A stretch of 64,000 nt of DNA, from positions 2,454,870 through 2,518,869 of the forward strand of contig NZ_KV467168.1 of the NCBI RefSeq assembly GCF_001663775.1, read 5' to 3'. The notes beneath the pieces were generated by a model. That model ran no database searches. It saw only the letters and a program-made list of their open reading frames with translations, and was not told where the DNA came from. Below, in pieces: positions 1 through 9,173 of this stretch. A program made the position numbers and the translations under genes. This DNA is from Arthrobacter sp. B6. Lineage in GTDB: Bacteria; Actinomycetota; Actinomycetes; Actinomycetales; Micrococcaceae. Numbering within the stretch: position 1 is the stretch's first letter; each line of letters starts with the position of its first letter.

Positions 1-579
1 GGCCGCACCGTGGCCCGGCGCGCCGCCACGGTCCTTACGCACAAGGCAGACCAGCCGAACCTCGAAGCGGATGATTCCCTGCTCCCGCCGGCGCCGCGCC
101 GGTGGGTCACCTGGTCCATCGCGGCCTCCGTCCTGGTGGTCCTTACGGTAGGGCTCTGGCTCGGTTACGCGTGGACACAGACGCGCTACTACATCGGAGA
201 ATATGATTCCCGGGTCGCCATCTACAACGGCGTTTCCCAGCGTCTGGGCCCCATCCAGCTTTCCAGCCTTGAAACGGTGACCGAAATCCGCATGGACGCG
301 CTCCCGCCGTTCTCGCAGCAGCGGGTCCGGCAGACGGTTCCGGCGCGTGACCTCTACGATGCCCAGCGGATCGTCAAGAACCTGGAACAAACGGGCACCA
401 CTTCCCCGGCCAACGAGTGCGTGACACCGTCGCCGTCTCCTGCAGCGACAACCCCGGCTGCGACGCCACCAACTGACGCGGCCGCGGCGCCTGCACCCGC
501 TCCATCGGATCCGGCCGCGGCCCCCACGCCGTCGTCGCCCACACCAAGTCCCACCGTCACCTGCGAGGGGGCCCCATGA
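1..579 (+). CDS. pstP: PP2C-family Ser/Thr phosphatase, C-terminal part (cut by window start)
   Basis: The reading frame is open from base 1, so the GTG at 10 is internal and the catalytic PP2C domain lies outside the window. The visible 192 residues hold a basic juxtamembrane stretch, one membrane segment (about 36-56), a short extracytoplasmic domain and a Pro/Ala/Thr/Ser-rich tail. This is the usual C-terminal layout of PstP, the membrane phosphatase that reverses PknA/PknB phosphorylation in Actinobacteria. The stop overlaps the rodA start (ATGA), so the two are translationally coupled. Identity rests mainly on context (rodA-pbpA-pknA-pknB follow) plus the tail architecture, because no catalytic motif is visible. 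Confidence 0.85.
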   Translation, partial: GRTVARRAATVLTHKADQPNLEADDSLLPPAPRRWVTWSIAASVLVVLTVGLWLGYAWTQTRYYIGEYDSRVAIYNGVSQRLGPIQLSSLETVTEIRMDALPPFSQQRVRQTVPARDLYDAQRIVKNLEQTGTTSPANECVTPSPSPAATTPAATPPTDAAAAPAPAPSDPAAAPTPSSPTPSPTVTCEGAP

Positions 580-1973
580 GCCAGCTAAGCTCCACACCCA
601 AACCCCGGCGGAACATCGAACTGCTGTTGCTGCTGCTTGCCCTGGCGGTAGGCATCGGGGCCAACATGCTGGTCGGCGTGGACCAGGAAAAGGCCTTTGA
701 CACTGACTTCTGGTTCCAGTCGAGCCTGCTTGCACTTGCGGCCCTCGCTTTCCACGCCGTCCTGCGCATCCGGGCGAAGTATGCTGATCCGGTAATACTT
801 CCGCTCGTCGTGGCGCTCAACGGCCTGGGCCTCGCCATGATCCACCGGCTGGACGCGCCCGGCGACGACACCGGCAACAACCAGCTCCGCTGGACCCTGA
901 TCGCCATGGCTGTGGCCATCGCGGTCATCTGGTTCCTCAAGGACCACAGGATCCTGCGTCGCTTCACCTATATTTCCCTGGCTGCCAGTGCCGTCCTGCT
1001 GGTCCTCCCGCTGATACCGGGCATTTCGGCCGGTGAAATCCTGGGCGCCCGTGTCTGGATCCGGCTCGGCCCCATGACATTCCAGCCGGGTGAAGTCGCC
1101 AAGATCACCCTGGCTATATTCTTTGCCGGGTATCTCTCGTCCAACAGGGACCTCATCCTCCTGGCAGGCCGGAAGATCGGTCCGCTGCAGTTCCCACGGT
1201 TCAAGGACATGGGCCCTATGATCACGGCCTGGCTGGTCAGCATCGGCGTGCTGATCTTCCAGCGGGACCTTGGTTCCTCAGTCCTGTTCTTCGGGCTGTT
1301 CATCGTGATGATCTATGTGGCCACCAGCCGGATCAGCTGGGTAGTTATCGGCGTGGCGCTCATCCTGGGTGGCGGCTTTGTGGCCTCCCGGGTCTTCTCC
1401 CACGTGGGCCTGCGCATCGATGGCTGGCTCAACGCCTTCACTGACGAGGTTTACGGCCGCCAGTTCGGCGGCAGCTTCCAGATCGTGGAGGGCCTGTTCG
1501 GCATGGCCAACGGCGGACTGGTGGGGACAGGACTCGGACAGGGCCGGCCCAACCTGGTGCCCTTTTCCAACAGCGACATGATCATCGCCTCGTTCGGCGA
1601 AGAACTGGGACTCATCGGGCTGTTCGCCATCGTCATGATGTTCCTGTTGCTCTTCACACGCGGTTTCCGGGCCGCCCTCGGCACCCGCGACGCGTTCGGC
1701 AAGCTCCTGGCCTGCGGACTGTCCTTTGCCATCGCACTCCAGTGCTTTGTCGTGATTGGGGGCGTCACGAGGCTCATTCCACTGACCGGCCTGACCACGC
1801 CCTTCCTGGCAGCCGGCGGTTCGTCGCTGCTCGCCAACTGGATCATCGTCGGCCTGCTGTTGATGATTTCGCACACAGCCAGGGGTCCGGTGGACACCAC
1901 CCCGATGCCTCCTGCAAAGGGCGCGGAATTCAAGGGCATTGACACACCAACCGAGGCGGTGAAGCACCTGTGA
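576..1973 (+). CDS. rodA: SEDS-family peptidoglycan glycosyltransferase RodA/FtsW
   Basis: A 465-residue polytopic SEDS protein with about ten membrane helices. It polymerises lipid II into glycan strands together with a class B penicillin-binding protein. Visible family signatures are QRDLGSS near residue 228 and RLIPLTGLTTPFLAAGGSS near 398, the latter being the C-terminal SEDS hallmark. Its start overlaps the phosphatase stop by 4 bases and its end overlaps pbpA by 4 bases, so the cognate transpeptidase is co-translated. The position in the pstP-pknB operon matches mycobacterial rodA, and this elongation/polar-growth role is inferred from that synteny. Confidence 0.95.
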   Translation: MSQLSSTPKPRRNIELLLLLLALAVGIGANMLVGVDQEKAFDTDFWFQSSLLALAALAFHAVLRIRAKYADPVILPLVVALNGLGLAMIHRLDAPGDDTGNNQLRWTLIAMAVAIAVIWFLKDHRILRRFTYISLAASAVLLVLPLIPGISAGEILGARVWIRLGPMTFQPGEVAKITLAIFFAGYLSSNRDLILLAGRKIGPLQFPRFKDMGPMITAWLVSIGVLIFQRDLGSSVLFFGLFIVMIYVATSRISWVVIGVALILGGGFVASRVFSHVGLRIDGWLNAFTDEVYGRQFGGSFQIVEGLFGMANGGLVGTGLGQGRPNLVPFSNSDMIIASFGEELGLIGLFAIVMMFLLLFTRGFRAALGTRDAFGKLLACGLSFAIALQCFVVIGGVTRLIPLTGLTTPFLAAGGSSLLANWIIVGLLLMISHTARGPVDTTPMPPAKGAEFKGIDTPTEAVKHL

Positions 1974-3424
1974 ACCAGGCCATACGAAACTCATGGGTCG
2001 CAGCGATCGCCATGTTCGCGCTGATTTTCGGCGCCCTCAGCTACGTGCAGGTGTTGGGCGCGGACGAGCTCAAGGCCAACGCATGGAACAAGCGCGCCAT
2101 CCTGCAGGACTATTGCAACGACCGGGGCGCCATCATTGTGGCCGGCACCCCCATAGCCGAATCCGTCGAAGGTTCAGACACGTGCAAGTTCCAGCGGACC
2201 TACTCCCAGCCGGAGCTCTACGCTGGCATCACGGGCTACTTCTCGCAGAACTACGGCGCCGCAGGCCTGGAAGTGGCCATGAATGACCAGCTGGCCGGCA
2301 GCTCCGACCAGCAGTTCCTGGACCGGATAGGCCAGTTGTTCCTCGGCAACCAGCCCAAGGGCGCGTCGGTGGAACTCACCATCGATCCACAGATCCAGCA
2401 GCTCGCCTACGATCTCATTCCGGACGGGCAGCGCGGCTCCATCGTGGTGACCAATCCCAAGACGGGCGCCATCCTGGCCATGGTGTCGAAGCCCTCCTAC
2501 GACCCCAATCTCATCGCCACCCAGGACCCTACGGCCGAGAGCACGAACATCAACGAGCTCGTGAAGGTCCCCGGTATCAACCTGAACCAGTCGGTCAGCG
2601 GCCCAACCGGGGAGCTCCTCGCCCCCGGCTCCGTGTTCAAGCTCGTTGACACCGCGGCGGCCCTGAGTTCGGGCAAGTACAACAAGGACAGCCAACTCCC
2701 CAACCCGGCAGAGATGCCTTTTACCGGAATCCAGTACAAGCTCCCCAACTACGCCGGTGGCAACTGCTACACCAGGGACACGGCCAGCTTCGCATTCGCC
2801 CTGCAGCAGTCCTGCAATACGCCCTTCGCCAGCATCGCCCTGGACCTGGGACGCGATGCCATCGCGGATCAGGCGAAGAAATTCGGCTTTGGTGAAAACC
2901 TGGGAGACCAGCTGAAGCTCGAATACGCCGTGCAGGGCTTCCCGGATGACCTGGACGAACCGGGGCTGGCACAGTCCGCGATCGGCCAGAAGGATGTGCG
3001 GGCCACTCCGCTTCAAATTGCCCTGATGACGGCAGCCATTGCCAATGACGGCGTCCAGATGAGCCCCAGCCTGGTCAAGACGCTCCGCTCACCGGACCTC
3101 CGCGTCCTCGATGAGCCTGAGCCCACTGCCCTCCGCACGTCCACGACGCCGGAGATCGCCAACCAAATCACTGAATGGATGACCAGTGCGGTGAGCGAGG
3201 GCATTGCCCGCGGCGCCGCCGTCCCCGGCGTCCAGGTGGCCGGCAAGACGGGTACTGCAGAACTGGGCAACGGCCTGAACAACTCATGGTTCACGGGCTT
3301 TGCCCCCGCGAACAACCCGCAGGTGGGTGTCACGATCGTCATGGAAGGCGTAGACATCACCACCGGCGCACAGCTAACCAGTCCGAACGCGAAGAAGATT
3401 TTTGAGGCGGTGTTGAATAAGTGA
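1970..3424 (+). CDS. pbpA: Class B penicillin-binding protein, D,D-transpeptidase PbpA
   Basis: A 484-residue single-pass membrane protein that cross-links peptidoglycan. An N-terminal membrane anchor (about 10-30) is followed by a dimerisation-type domain and the transpeptidase domain. All three active-site motifs are present: SVFK near residue 220 (nucleophilic Ser), SCN near 280 and KTG near 425. The GTG start overlaps the rodA stop, and its stop overlaps the GTG of pknA. In mycobacteria PbpA works with RodA and is controlled by PknB; here that is inferred from synteny. Confidence 0.95.
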   Translation: MNQAIRNSWVAAIAMFALIFGALSYVQVLGADELKANAWNKRAILQDYCNDRGAIIVAGTPIAESVEGSDTCKFQRTYSQPELYAGITGYFSQNYGAAGLEVAMNDQLAGSSDQQFLDRIGQLFLGNQPKGASVELTIDPQIQQLAYDLIPDGQRGSIVVTNPKTGAILAMVSKPSYDPNLIATQDPTAESTNINELVKVPGINLNQSVSGPTGELLAPGSVFKLVDTAAALSSGKYNKDSQLPNPAEMPFTGIQYKLPNYAGGNCYTRDTASFAFALQQSCNTPFASIALDLGRDAIADQAKKFGFGENLGDQLKLEYAVQGFPDDLDEPGLAQSAIGQKDVRATPLQIALMTAAIANDGVQMSPSLVKTLRSPDLRVLDEPEPTALRTSTTPEIANQITEWMTSAVSEGIARGAAVPGVQVAGKTGTAELGNGLNNSWFTGFAPANNPQVGVTIVMEGVDITTGAQLTSPNAKKIFEAVLNK

Positions 3425-5121
3425 GGCCTACAACAGGAATCACCCTCGGCGGCAGATTCCAGCTGACCACGCGGATTGCGATCGGCGGCATGGGAGAGGT
3501 CTGGAAGGCAAAGGACCAGGTCCTGGGCCGCATCGTCGCTATCAAGGTGCTCAAGGAGGAATACACCGGCGACCCCGGCTTCCTCCAAAGGTTCCGCGCC
3601 GAGGCCCGCCACACCGCGCTCCTGAACCACGTGGGCATCGCCAACGTCTTTGACTACGGCGAGGAGGAGGGCTCCGCCTACCTGGTGATGGAACTCGTCC
3701 CCGGCCAGCCGCTGAGCAGCATCATCGAGCACGAGCAGGTACTGTCCCCGGACCGGACCCTTTCCATGATCGCGCAGACCGCGCGGGCGCTGTCCGTTGC
3801 CCACGCCCAGGGGCTGGTCCACCGCGACATCAAGCCGGGCAACCTGCTGATCACCCCCGACGGCCGGGTCAAGGTCACCGACTTCGGCATCGCCCGCCTG
3901 GCGGACCAGGTGCCGCTGACCCAGACGGGGCAGGTGATGGGAACGGCCCAGTACCTTGCCCCGGAGCAGGCAACCGGCCAGACGGCCACCGGCGTCTCGG
4001 ACATCTACTCCCTCGGCGTGATCGGCTACGAATGCCTCACCGGGCACCGGCCTTTCTCCGGTGAATCCCAAATCGCCATCGCCCTGGCACAGGTCAACGA
4101 TGCCCCGCCGCCCCTGCCAGAATCACTTCCCAAGCCTGTCCGCGCGCTCCTGATGTCCATGCTGGCCAAGGATCCCAAGAACCGGCCAGCCAACGCCATC
4201 AAGCTGTCGGAGGCCGCCGAGGCCATCCGCAACGGCGACATCAACGCCGCGCACGCCGCCGTACCCGGAATGCTGCTGTTCGAAGCTGCCACCGGTCCGA
4301 TCACGGCCCCGGTCAATGTCGCCACAGCGCCCACTGGCATCATCAGCGGGCAAACGGACAGCTCCACCGCCTCCACATCGGCGCTGCCGGTCCTCGGCGC
4401 CGGTGCCGCGGGCGCGGCAGCCGGGGTTGCCGGCGGCGCTGCGGCCGCCGACGGCGGCACTGGAGCCGCGAGTACGCTGTCCCGGGCCGATGCCCTGGCC
4501 GCGGAACGCACCTGGGTCCACGAAGAGGAAGCGTACGACGACGAGCCGGCCGATGAGCCCGAACGCCGGGGCCGGAGTCCCTGGACTTGGCCGCTTATCG
4601 CCTTGATCCTGCTGGTGCTGTTCGCCCTGATTGGCTTCTTCCTCACCCAGCAGGGAATTCTGTTCCCCTCGAGCAACCCCACCAGCTCCGCGCCCAGCAG
4701 CCCGGCTGCCACCAGCGCCAGTCCGACAACCACCTCCGCGTCGCCCACCGCCACCAGGACCACGCCACCCCCTACGCCAACACCGACACCGACGCCTGAA
4801 ACGGTCAACATCATTTCCACGGCGTACTTGGGCAAGGATTACCGCCAGGTCCAGTCATCCCTGGAGCAGTTGGGGCTCTCCGTTACGGTCCTGCCCCAAC
4901 AGAGTGCCGAGGCTCCAGGCACCGTGCTGCAAGTCAACCCCACGGGAACCGTCCCCAAGGGAACACTGGTGACAGTCATCTATGCAGTCCCCATGCCGGC
5001 GCCAACCACAACCGCACCGCCGGCATCTCCAACCAGTCCGCCAGCCACGACAGACTCAGATTCGCTGCCCGACTGCACGACTGGCCAGCTGCCGGGCGTA
5101 CCCCCCACCTGCAAGCCGTAG
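3421..5121 (+). CDS. pknA: Ser/Thr protein kinase (PknA-like) with one PASTA-like domain
   Basis: A 566-residue transmembrane Hanks-type kinase. The GTG start overlaps the pbpA stop. The kinase domain (about 10-270) has the glycine-rich loop (GGMGEVWKA), catalytic Lys near 42, HRDIKPGN near 134, DFG near 153 and an activation loop followed by [10 protein letters not shown]. An Ala-rich linker leads to one membrane helix (about 387-410), a Ser/Thr/Pro-rich stalk and a single PASTA-like domain (about 460-522). Mycobacterial PknA has no extracellular PASTA, so the domain is a lineage feature. The likely role is control of cell-wall synthesis and division proteins. Both kinase and anchor look intact. 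Confidence 0.92.
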   Translation: MRPTTGITLGGRFQLTTRIAIGGMGEVWKAKDQVLGRIVAIKVLKEEYTGDPGFLQRFRAEARHTALLNHVGIANVFDYGEEEGSAYLVMELVPGQPLSSIIEHEQVLSPDRTLSMIAQTARALSVAHAQGLVHRDIKPGNLLITPDGRVKVTDFGIARLADQVPLTQTGQVMGTAQYLAPEQATGQTATGVSDIYSLGVIGYECLTGHRPFSGESQIAIALAQVNDAPPPLPESLPKPVRALLMSMLAKDPKNRPANAIKLSEAAEAIRNGDINAAHAAVPGMLLFEAATGPITAPVNVATAPTGIISGQTDSSTASTSALPVLGAGAAGAAAGVAGGAAAADGGTGAASTLSRADALAAERTWVHEEEAYDDEPADEPERRGRSPWTWPLIALILLVLFALIGFFLTQQGILFPSSNPTSSAPSSPAATSASPTTTSASPTATRTTPPPTPTPTPTPETVNIISTAYLGKDYRQVQSSLEQLGLSVTVLPQQSAEAPGTVLQVNPTGTVPKGTLVTVIYAVPMPAPTTTAPPASPTSPPATTDSDSLPDCTTGQLPGVPPTCKP

Positions 5122-5136
5122 CCGCCAGGACACCCA

Positions 5137-7086
5137 GTGACTGACACGCCCCGCACACCGTCGCACCGTGAGGACAGCCTCCCGGTGGATAACCAGCGTG
5201 TCCTGAGCGGCCGCTACGAGTTGGGCGGCCTCATCGGCCGCGGCGGCATGGCAGACGTCCACCGCGGCGTGGACACCAGGCTTGGACGGACCGTTGCCAT
5301 CAAACTGCTCCGCCCCGACCTCGCCCGTGATCCGCAGTTCCAGGCTCGGTTCAAACGGGAGGCCCAGGCCGTAGCCGCCCTGAACCATCCGTCCATTGTC
5401 GCCATCTACGACACCGGCGAGCACACGGTACCGGACGGGTCCCAGGACAGCGTCCGGGTCCCGTACATTGTGATGGAGTTCGTGGAAGGCAAGACCATCC
5501 GCGACCTCATCAGGGCCAAGGAAGTCAGCATTGACCAGGCCATCGAGTTCTGTCTGGGCGTGCTCGCGGCCCTGGAATACAGCCACAAAGCCGGCATCGT
5601 CCACCGGGACATCAAACCGGCCAACGTGATGTACTGCGAGGGCTCCAACTCCGTGAAGGTCATGGATTTCGGCATCGCGCGCGCCATCGCCGATTCGTCA
5701 GCCACCATGACGCAGACCCAGGCTGTGGTGGGCACGGCCCAGTACCTTTCCCCGGAGCAGGCCCGGGGCGAAACCGTGGATGCCCGCAGCGATCTGTATT
5801 CCGCCGGCTGCCTGCTGTACGAAATGCTCACGGCCCGGCCTCCCTTCATTGGCGACAGCCCCGTCTCGGTCGCGTACCAGCACGTCCGGGAGATCCCTGA
5901 GCCTGCCAGCAGTGTGAACCCCGAGGTCTCGCCTGCGTTGGACAGTGTCCTGGCCAAGGCCCTGCTGAAGAACCGGGATGATCGTTTCCAGGACGCGGCG
6001 GCCTTCCGCCGTGCACTTCGCGCGGCCCGGGCCGGAGTGCCTGTCCCGGACGTTCCGGCCACAGAGGCGCCCACTGATCCTAACGACCACGTGCCGACGC
6101 CGAAACGGACCCCCGCCACCGAGGCGTTCGCTTTCACGGGTGCCAGTTTCCTGGATGATGCCCCTACAGGGCGGCTGCGGGCCTCGTCCAACAACCATTC
6201 CAACCACAATGCGCTGCCTGCTGAGGCGGCCGCCGTTTACGAGCCGCAGGAGGCGGACGAGCTTCCCCTGGGGCTCCAGCCGGAACGGGAACGGAGCGCC
6301 CGGCAGAAGTCCCGCCGTCGTGCCTGGATCGCCACTTTGGTGATCGTCACGCTGGTGGTGCTGGCAGGCGGCGGGCTGTGGCTCTATAACATTGTGAACA
6401 AACCCGCGCCAGTGACTCCCAAGGTGGAGATTCCGGCGGTGGCCAGCATGACGGAGTCAGCGGCCCTGCAGGAACTCTACGGTGCGAACCTGCGCCCGCA
6501 GATCAAGCGCAGCCAGCACGATACCGTTCCCAAGGGGACAGCTATCGGAACCGACCCGGCTGCCGGAACGTCACTGGACCCCGATTCCGCCGTGGTCCTG
6601 AACATCTCCGACGGCCCCAGCGCAGTCAAGATACCGGAAAACCTGCCTGGCAAGACTGAAGCTGCCGCCCGTGACGTCCTGCGCCAAAGCGGCCTCGTGG
6701 GTGCCCCGACCACCACCATGGCCAACAGCGCAACCGTACCGGCCGGCATTGTGATCACTACCAGCCCTGCGCCCGGCCAGTCGGTGGCAGTCGGCAGCAC
6801 TGTGGAAATCGTGGTGTCCACCGGAAAAGTGGCCATGCCGGAGCTGCGGGCCCGCACTCGCGCCGAGGCCGAGGCCGCCCTGAAGGATCTGGGCCTCGTT
6901 CCGAACGTCCAGGAAGTGGTGAACTCCCAGGTGGAGCCAGGCCGGGTAACGGACCAGAGTGATCCCGTCAACGCAGCCGTCGAACAGGGCAAGACCATCA
7001 CCATCGTGGTGGCCAAGGAGCCGCCCCCGCCGGTGACCCCAACGCCGACGCCCACGCCCACGCCGACAGCGACCAAGAAGGGCTGA
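5137..7086 (+). CDS. pknB: Ser/Thr protein kinase PknB with three PASTA domains
   Basis: A 649-residue transmembrane kinase of the PknB/PrkC/Stk type. The kinase domain (about 15-285) carries GRGGMADVHRG, Lys near 56, HRDIKPANV near 155, DFGIARA near 176 and a Thr-rich activation loop (TMTQTQAVVGTAQYLSPEQ). After a disordered linker there is one membrane helix (about 396-418) and three consecutive PASTA repeats (about 428-627), which in this family sense muropeptides or lipid II. The tail is a Pro-Thr repeat. The gene starts at GTG 15 bases after pknA. It is the last gene of the rightward operon and converges on pabA. Confidence 0.95.
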   Translation: MTDTPRTPSHREDSLPVDNQRVLSGRYELGGLIGRGGMADVHRGVDTRLGRTVAIKLLRPDLARDPQFQARFKREAQAVAALNHPSIVAIYDTGEHTVPDGSQDSVRVPYIVMEFVEGKTIRDLIRAKEVSIDQAIEFCLGVLAALEYSHKAGIVHRDIKPANVMYCEGSNSVKVMDFGIARAIADSSATMTQTQAVVGTAQYLSPEQARGETVDARSDLYSAGCLLYEMLTARPPFIGDSPVSVAYQHVREIPEPASSVNPEVSPALDSVLAKALLKNRDDRFQDAAAFRRALRAARAGVPVPDVPATEAPTDPNDHVPTPKRTPATEAFAFTGASFLDDAPTGRLRASSNNHSNHNALPAEAAAVYEPQEADELPLGLQPERERSARQKSRRRAWIATLVIVTLVVLAGGGLWLYNIVNKPAPVTPKVEIPAVASMTESAALQELYGANLRPQIKRSQHDTVPKGTAIGTDPAAGTSLDPDSAVVLNISDGPSAVKIPENLPGKTEAAARDVLRQSGLVGAPTTTMANSATVPAGIVITTSPAPGQSVAVGSTVEIVVSTGKVAMPELRARTRAEAEAALKDLGLVPNVQEVVNSQVEPGRVTDQSDPVNAAVEQGKTITIVVAKEPPPPVTPTPTPTPTPTATKKG

Positions 7087-7109
7087 CCCGGGTTCAGCAA
7101 GGAACACAG

Positions 7110-7125
7110 GTCAGGGGTACCTGAC
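7110..7125. terminator. Possible weak hairpin between convergent pknB and pabA
   Basis: A perfect 6-bp inverted repeat (GTCAGG / CCTGAC) with a GGTA loop lies in the 41-base gap between the pknB and pabA stops. A second near-palindrome spans 7082-7098 over the pknB stop. Neither has a clear T-tract, so termination is only a suggestion from position. Confidence 0.3.
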
Positions 7126-7127
7126 GG

Positions 7128-7769
7128 TCAGTGCTGGATCAGCGGGCTCAGCTTGGCAGCCCGGGACGCGGCACCGGCCATTCCCAGTGATTCGAGCCAG
7201 TTGCCCAGCATCTGGTAACCGCCTTCCGTCAGCACGGACTCGGGGTGGAACTGCACGCCGCACAGCGGGGCCGTCCGGTGCTGCAGGCCCATCACCACGC
7301 CGGTGGAGGTCTCCGCGGTGATCTCCAGGACGTCCGGGATAGTGTCGCGGACTGCGGCCAGTGAGTGGTACCGCGTAGCGGTGACGGGGGAGGGGAGGCC
7401 TTCGAAAACACTGGTTCCGTGGTGCTCCACCAACGACGTCTTGCCGTGCATCAGTTCGGGGGCGTGGGTCACCTTGCCGCCGTATGCCTCGGCCAACGCC
7501 TGGTGCCCCAGGCAGACGCCGAACATGGGCATGGTGTTGTCCCCGCACCACTTGATGAGTTCGATGCAGACGCCGGCTTCCGCGGGGTTGCCAGGCCCGG
7601 GCGAGATGAGTACGCCGTCGCGCGTTCCGGCCATTTCGATGGCTTCTGCCAGGGTGACATCGTCATTGCGCACTACGGTGGTCTCGGCGCCGAGCTCCTG
7701 GAGGTATCCCACCAGTGTGTATACAAAGCTGTCGTAGTTGTCTACGACCAGGATCTTGGTTGTGGTCAT
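7128..7769 (-). CDS. pabA: Glutamine amidotransferase, aminodeoxychorismate/anthranilate synthase component II
   Basis: A 213-residue class I glutamine amidotransferase that releases ammonia from glutamine for the chorismate-using partner in folate (PabA) or tryptophan (TrpG) synthesis. Visible motifs are VVDNYDSFVY at the N-terminus, GVCLGHQ with nucleophile Cys86, and GVQFHPES with His175 and Glu177, so the catalytic triad is complete. The ATG at 7769 starts directly at the conserved fold; the frame is open further upstream, but that stretch belongs to the preceding small gene in another frame. Start and upstream stop overlap (ATGA). The same position next to pknB is occupied by trpG/pabA in Mycobacterium. 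No PabB or TrpE is in the window, so the exact pathway is not settled. Confidence 0.93.
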   Translation of the reverse strand: MTTTKILVVDNYDSFVYTLVGYLQELGAETTVVRNDDVTLAEAIEMAGTRDGVLISPGPGNPAEAGVCIELIKWCGDNTMPMFGVCLGHQALAEAYGGKVTHAPELMHGKTSLVEHHGTSVFEGLPSPVTATRYHSLAAVRDTIPDVLEITAETSTGVVMGLQHRTAPLCGVQFHPESVLTEGGYQMLGNWLESLGMAGAASRAAKLSPLIQH

Positions 7770-7936
7770 GGCTGGGTTGCGGAACCAATCGTTGAGTCGG
7801 TGAGTTGGGTGAAGGTGGACATCCAGGGGAAAAGGAACTGGACCATCAGGACCAGGGCGGCGCAGACCAGCACCACAGAGGTGAAGATCCGCAGCCACAG
7901 GGGACCCGGCAGGTGCCGGAAAATCCAGCCGTACAT
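7766..7936 (-). CDS. Small single-span membrane protein (56 aa), unknown function
   Basis: A 56-residue ORF starting at ATG 7936 and ending in a TGA that overlaps the pabA start by 4 bases. The sequence has a short basic N-terminus (MYGWIFRHLPGPLWLRI), then one hydrophobic helix (about residues 17-38), then a polar tail. It fills the gap between the sortase and pabA exactly and is coupled to pabA, which argues that it is real. No family was recognised. Synteny suggests it belongs to the small membrane proteins of this division/cell-wall neighbourhood, but no function can be assigned. Confidence 0.75.
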   Translation of the reverse strand: MYGWIFRHLPGPLWLRIFTSVVLVCAALVLMVQFLFPWMSTFTQLTDSTIGSATQP

Positions 7937-7938
7937 GG

Positions 7939-8733
7939 TCAGCCCTCCCCGATCGCGGCGGCCACCTGGGCCGCTATTTCAGCAGGCGGACCGGCGGAGG
8001 CAGGCTGCCAGCTTTCCAGCAGCGCATACGCGATGATGCGTTCCTGGGTACCGAAGCGCGGGTTGCAGCTGGTCATGGTGAGGAAGCTTTCCGTGGGGGT
8101 GACGCCAGGCCGGGTGGGCACCGGTTCCAGAACATCGGTCCGGGACGGCAGCACAATCTGGTTGTTTCGGAAAACGTAGACGTAGTAGCCATCCCTGGTC
8201 TGGACGTAGATCCGGTCGCCCGGCACCAGTGTGTGGATGTTGTCCAGGACGGCACCGTGGGTCTGCCGGTGGCCGGCCACAGCAAAATTCCCCACAGCGC
8301 CGGGCATGGCGGTGTTGCTGTAGTGGCCCAGTCCCAGGGTATCCAGCACATCACCGGTGGTTCCCTGCACTATGGGCCGGGTGTAGTTTGCGCCGAACCG
8401 CGGTATGTACATGATGCCGATGGTGCCGGCGTGTCCGGGGGCTGCGGACACCACGGGTGCGCCGTAGTCCACGGCCGCCCCTGGCGCCGCCGGGCTACCA
8501 GAGGGCTCCGGACTGGGTGCCACCGCGCCGAGGTCCTGGGCAAATTCCTTGATGATGGCGCTTTGCCTGGCATCCGATTCCACGTTGGTCCACCACAGCT
8601 GCCAGCCCACAAAAAGCAGCAGGATGATGCCCGCCGTGATGAGAAGCTCACCAAGTACCTGGGCAGTTCCACGCAGAATCGCGACGCCGGGTCCAGGCAC
8701 AGTGCCGGTCCTCGCCTTCTCCTGCAATACCAC
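7939..8733 (-). CDS. Class E sortase
   Basis: A transpeptidase of about 264 residues that anchors LPxTG/LAxTG-type surface proteins to peptidoglycan. It has an N-terminal membrane helix (about 31-48), a Pro/Ser linker and a sortase barrel. Catalytic residues are visible: His155 in VAGHRQTHG, Cys223 in LTMTSCNPRF and Arg232 in GTQERI. GTG 8733 was chosen because GGAGGAGA lies just before it; GTG 8766 or ATG 8760 would add 9-11 residues but lack a good ribosome binding site. It lies immediately upstream of the small membrane gene and pabA, and diverges from crgA. No substrate with an obvious sorting signal was seen in the window. Confidence 0.9.
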   Translation of the reverse strand: MVLQEKARTGTVPGPGVAILRGTAQVLGELLITAGIILLLFVGWQLWWTNVESDARQSAIIKEFAQDLGAVAPSPEPSGSPAAPGAAVDYGAPVVSAAPGHAGTIGIMYIPRFGANYTRPIVQGTTGDVLDTLGLGHYSNTAMPGAVGNFAVAGHRQTHGAVLDNIHTLVPGDRIYVQTRDGYYVYVFRNNQIVLPSRTDVLEPVPTRPGVTPTESFLTMTSCNPRFGTQERIIAYALLESWQPASAGPPAEIAAQVAAAIGEG

Positions 8734-8909
8734 GCGTTCTCCTCCGGGGGCGGTCACCATGGGCACTGGTTGGCCCTGAACTACGGCTAGAATTGGCTGC
8801 TAGTAAGAATCAAGATTTGACCAAGATCGCGCAGACCGCTGGCAATTTCCTTCTTGCAGGATATCAAGCCCGGGTCGCCGAGCTTGCCTCAGCCCGCCAA
8901 GGAGAGCAC

Positions 8910-9164
8910 GTGCCCGAGTCCAAGCCACGCAAGAAGACTTCCAGCTCAGCCCAGCCGGCTTCGTCAACGCAGGCCTACAAGCCCAATCCCATCTGGTTCA
9001 AGCCTGTCATGTTCGGGCTCATGATCATCGGCCTGCTGTGGATCATTACGTTCTACATCAGCGAAGGCCAGCTTCCTGTCCAGGCCTGGGAATCATGGAA
9101 CATCGTTGCCGGTTTCGGCATCGCCATCGTCGGCTTCCTGATGACCACCCGCTGGCGTTCCTAG
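8910..9164 (+). CDS. crgA: Cell division protein CrgA
   Basis: An 84-residue protein with two membrane helices (about 29-47 and 62-80) and a charged Lys/Ser-rich cytoplasmic N-terminus. CrgA acts at the septum and, in mycobacteria, links FtsZ, FtsQ, FtsI and PBPA. The start is GTG 8910, preceded by AAGGAGA at 8899-8905. An upstream TTG would add 39 residues that the family lacks. Length and the PNPIWFKPVMFG stretch before the first helix fit the family. Its place next to the sortase/pabA/pknB cluster is the conserved actinobacterial one. Confidence 0.93.
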   Translation: MPESKPRKKTSSSAQPASSTQAYKPNPIWFKPVMFGLMIIGLLWIITFYISEGQLPVQAWESWNIVAGFGIAIVGFLMTTRWRS

Positions 9165-9173
9165 CCGCGGAGC

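Noticed and set aside
8793..8909. 39-residue N-terminal extension of CrgA from a TTG codon
   Set aside because: CrgA is normally 84-93 residues, and GTG 8910 has AAGGAGA upstream.
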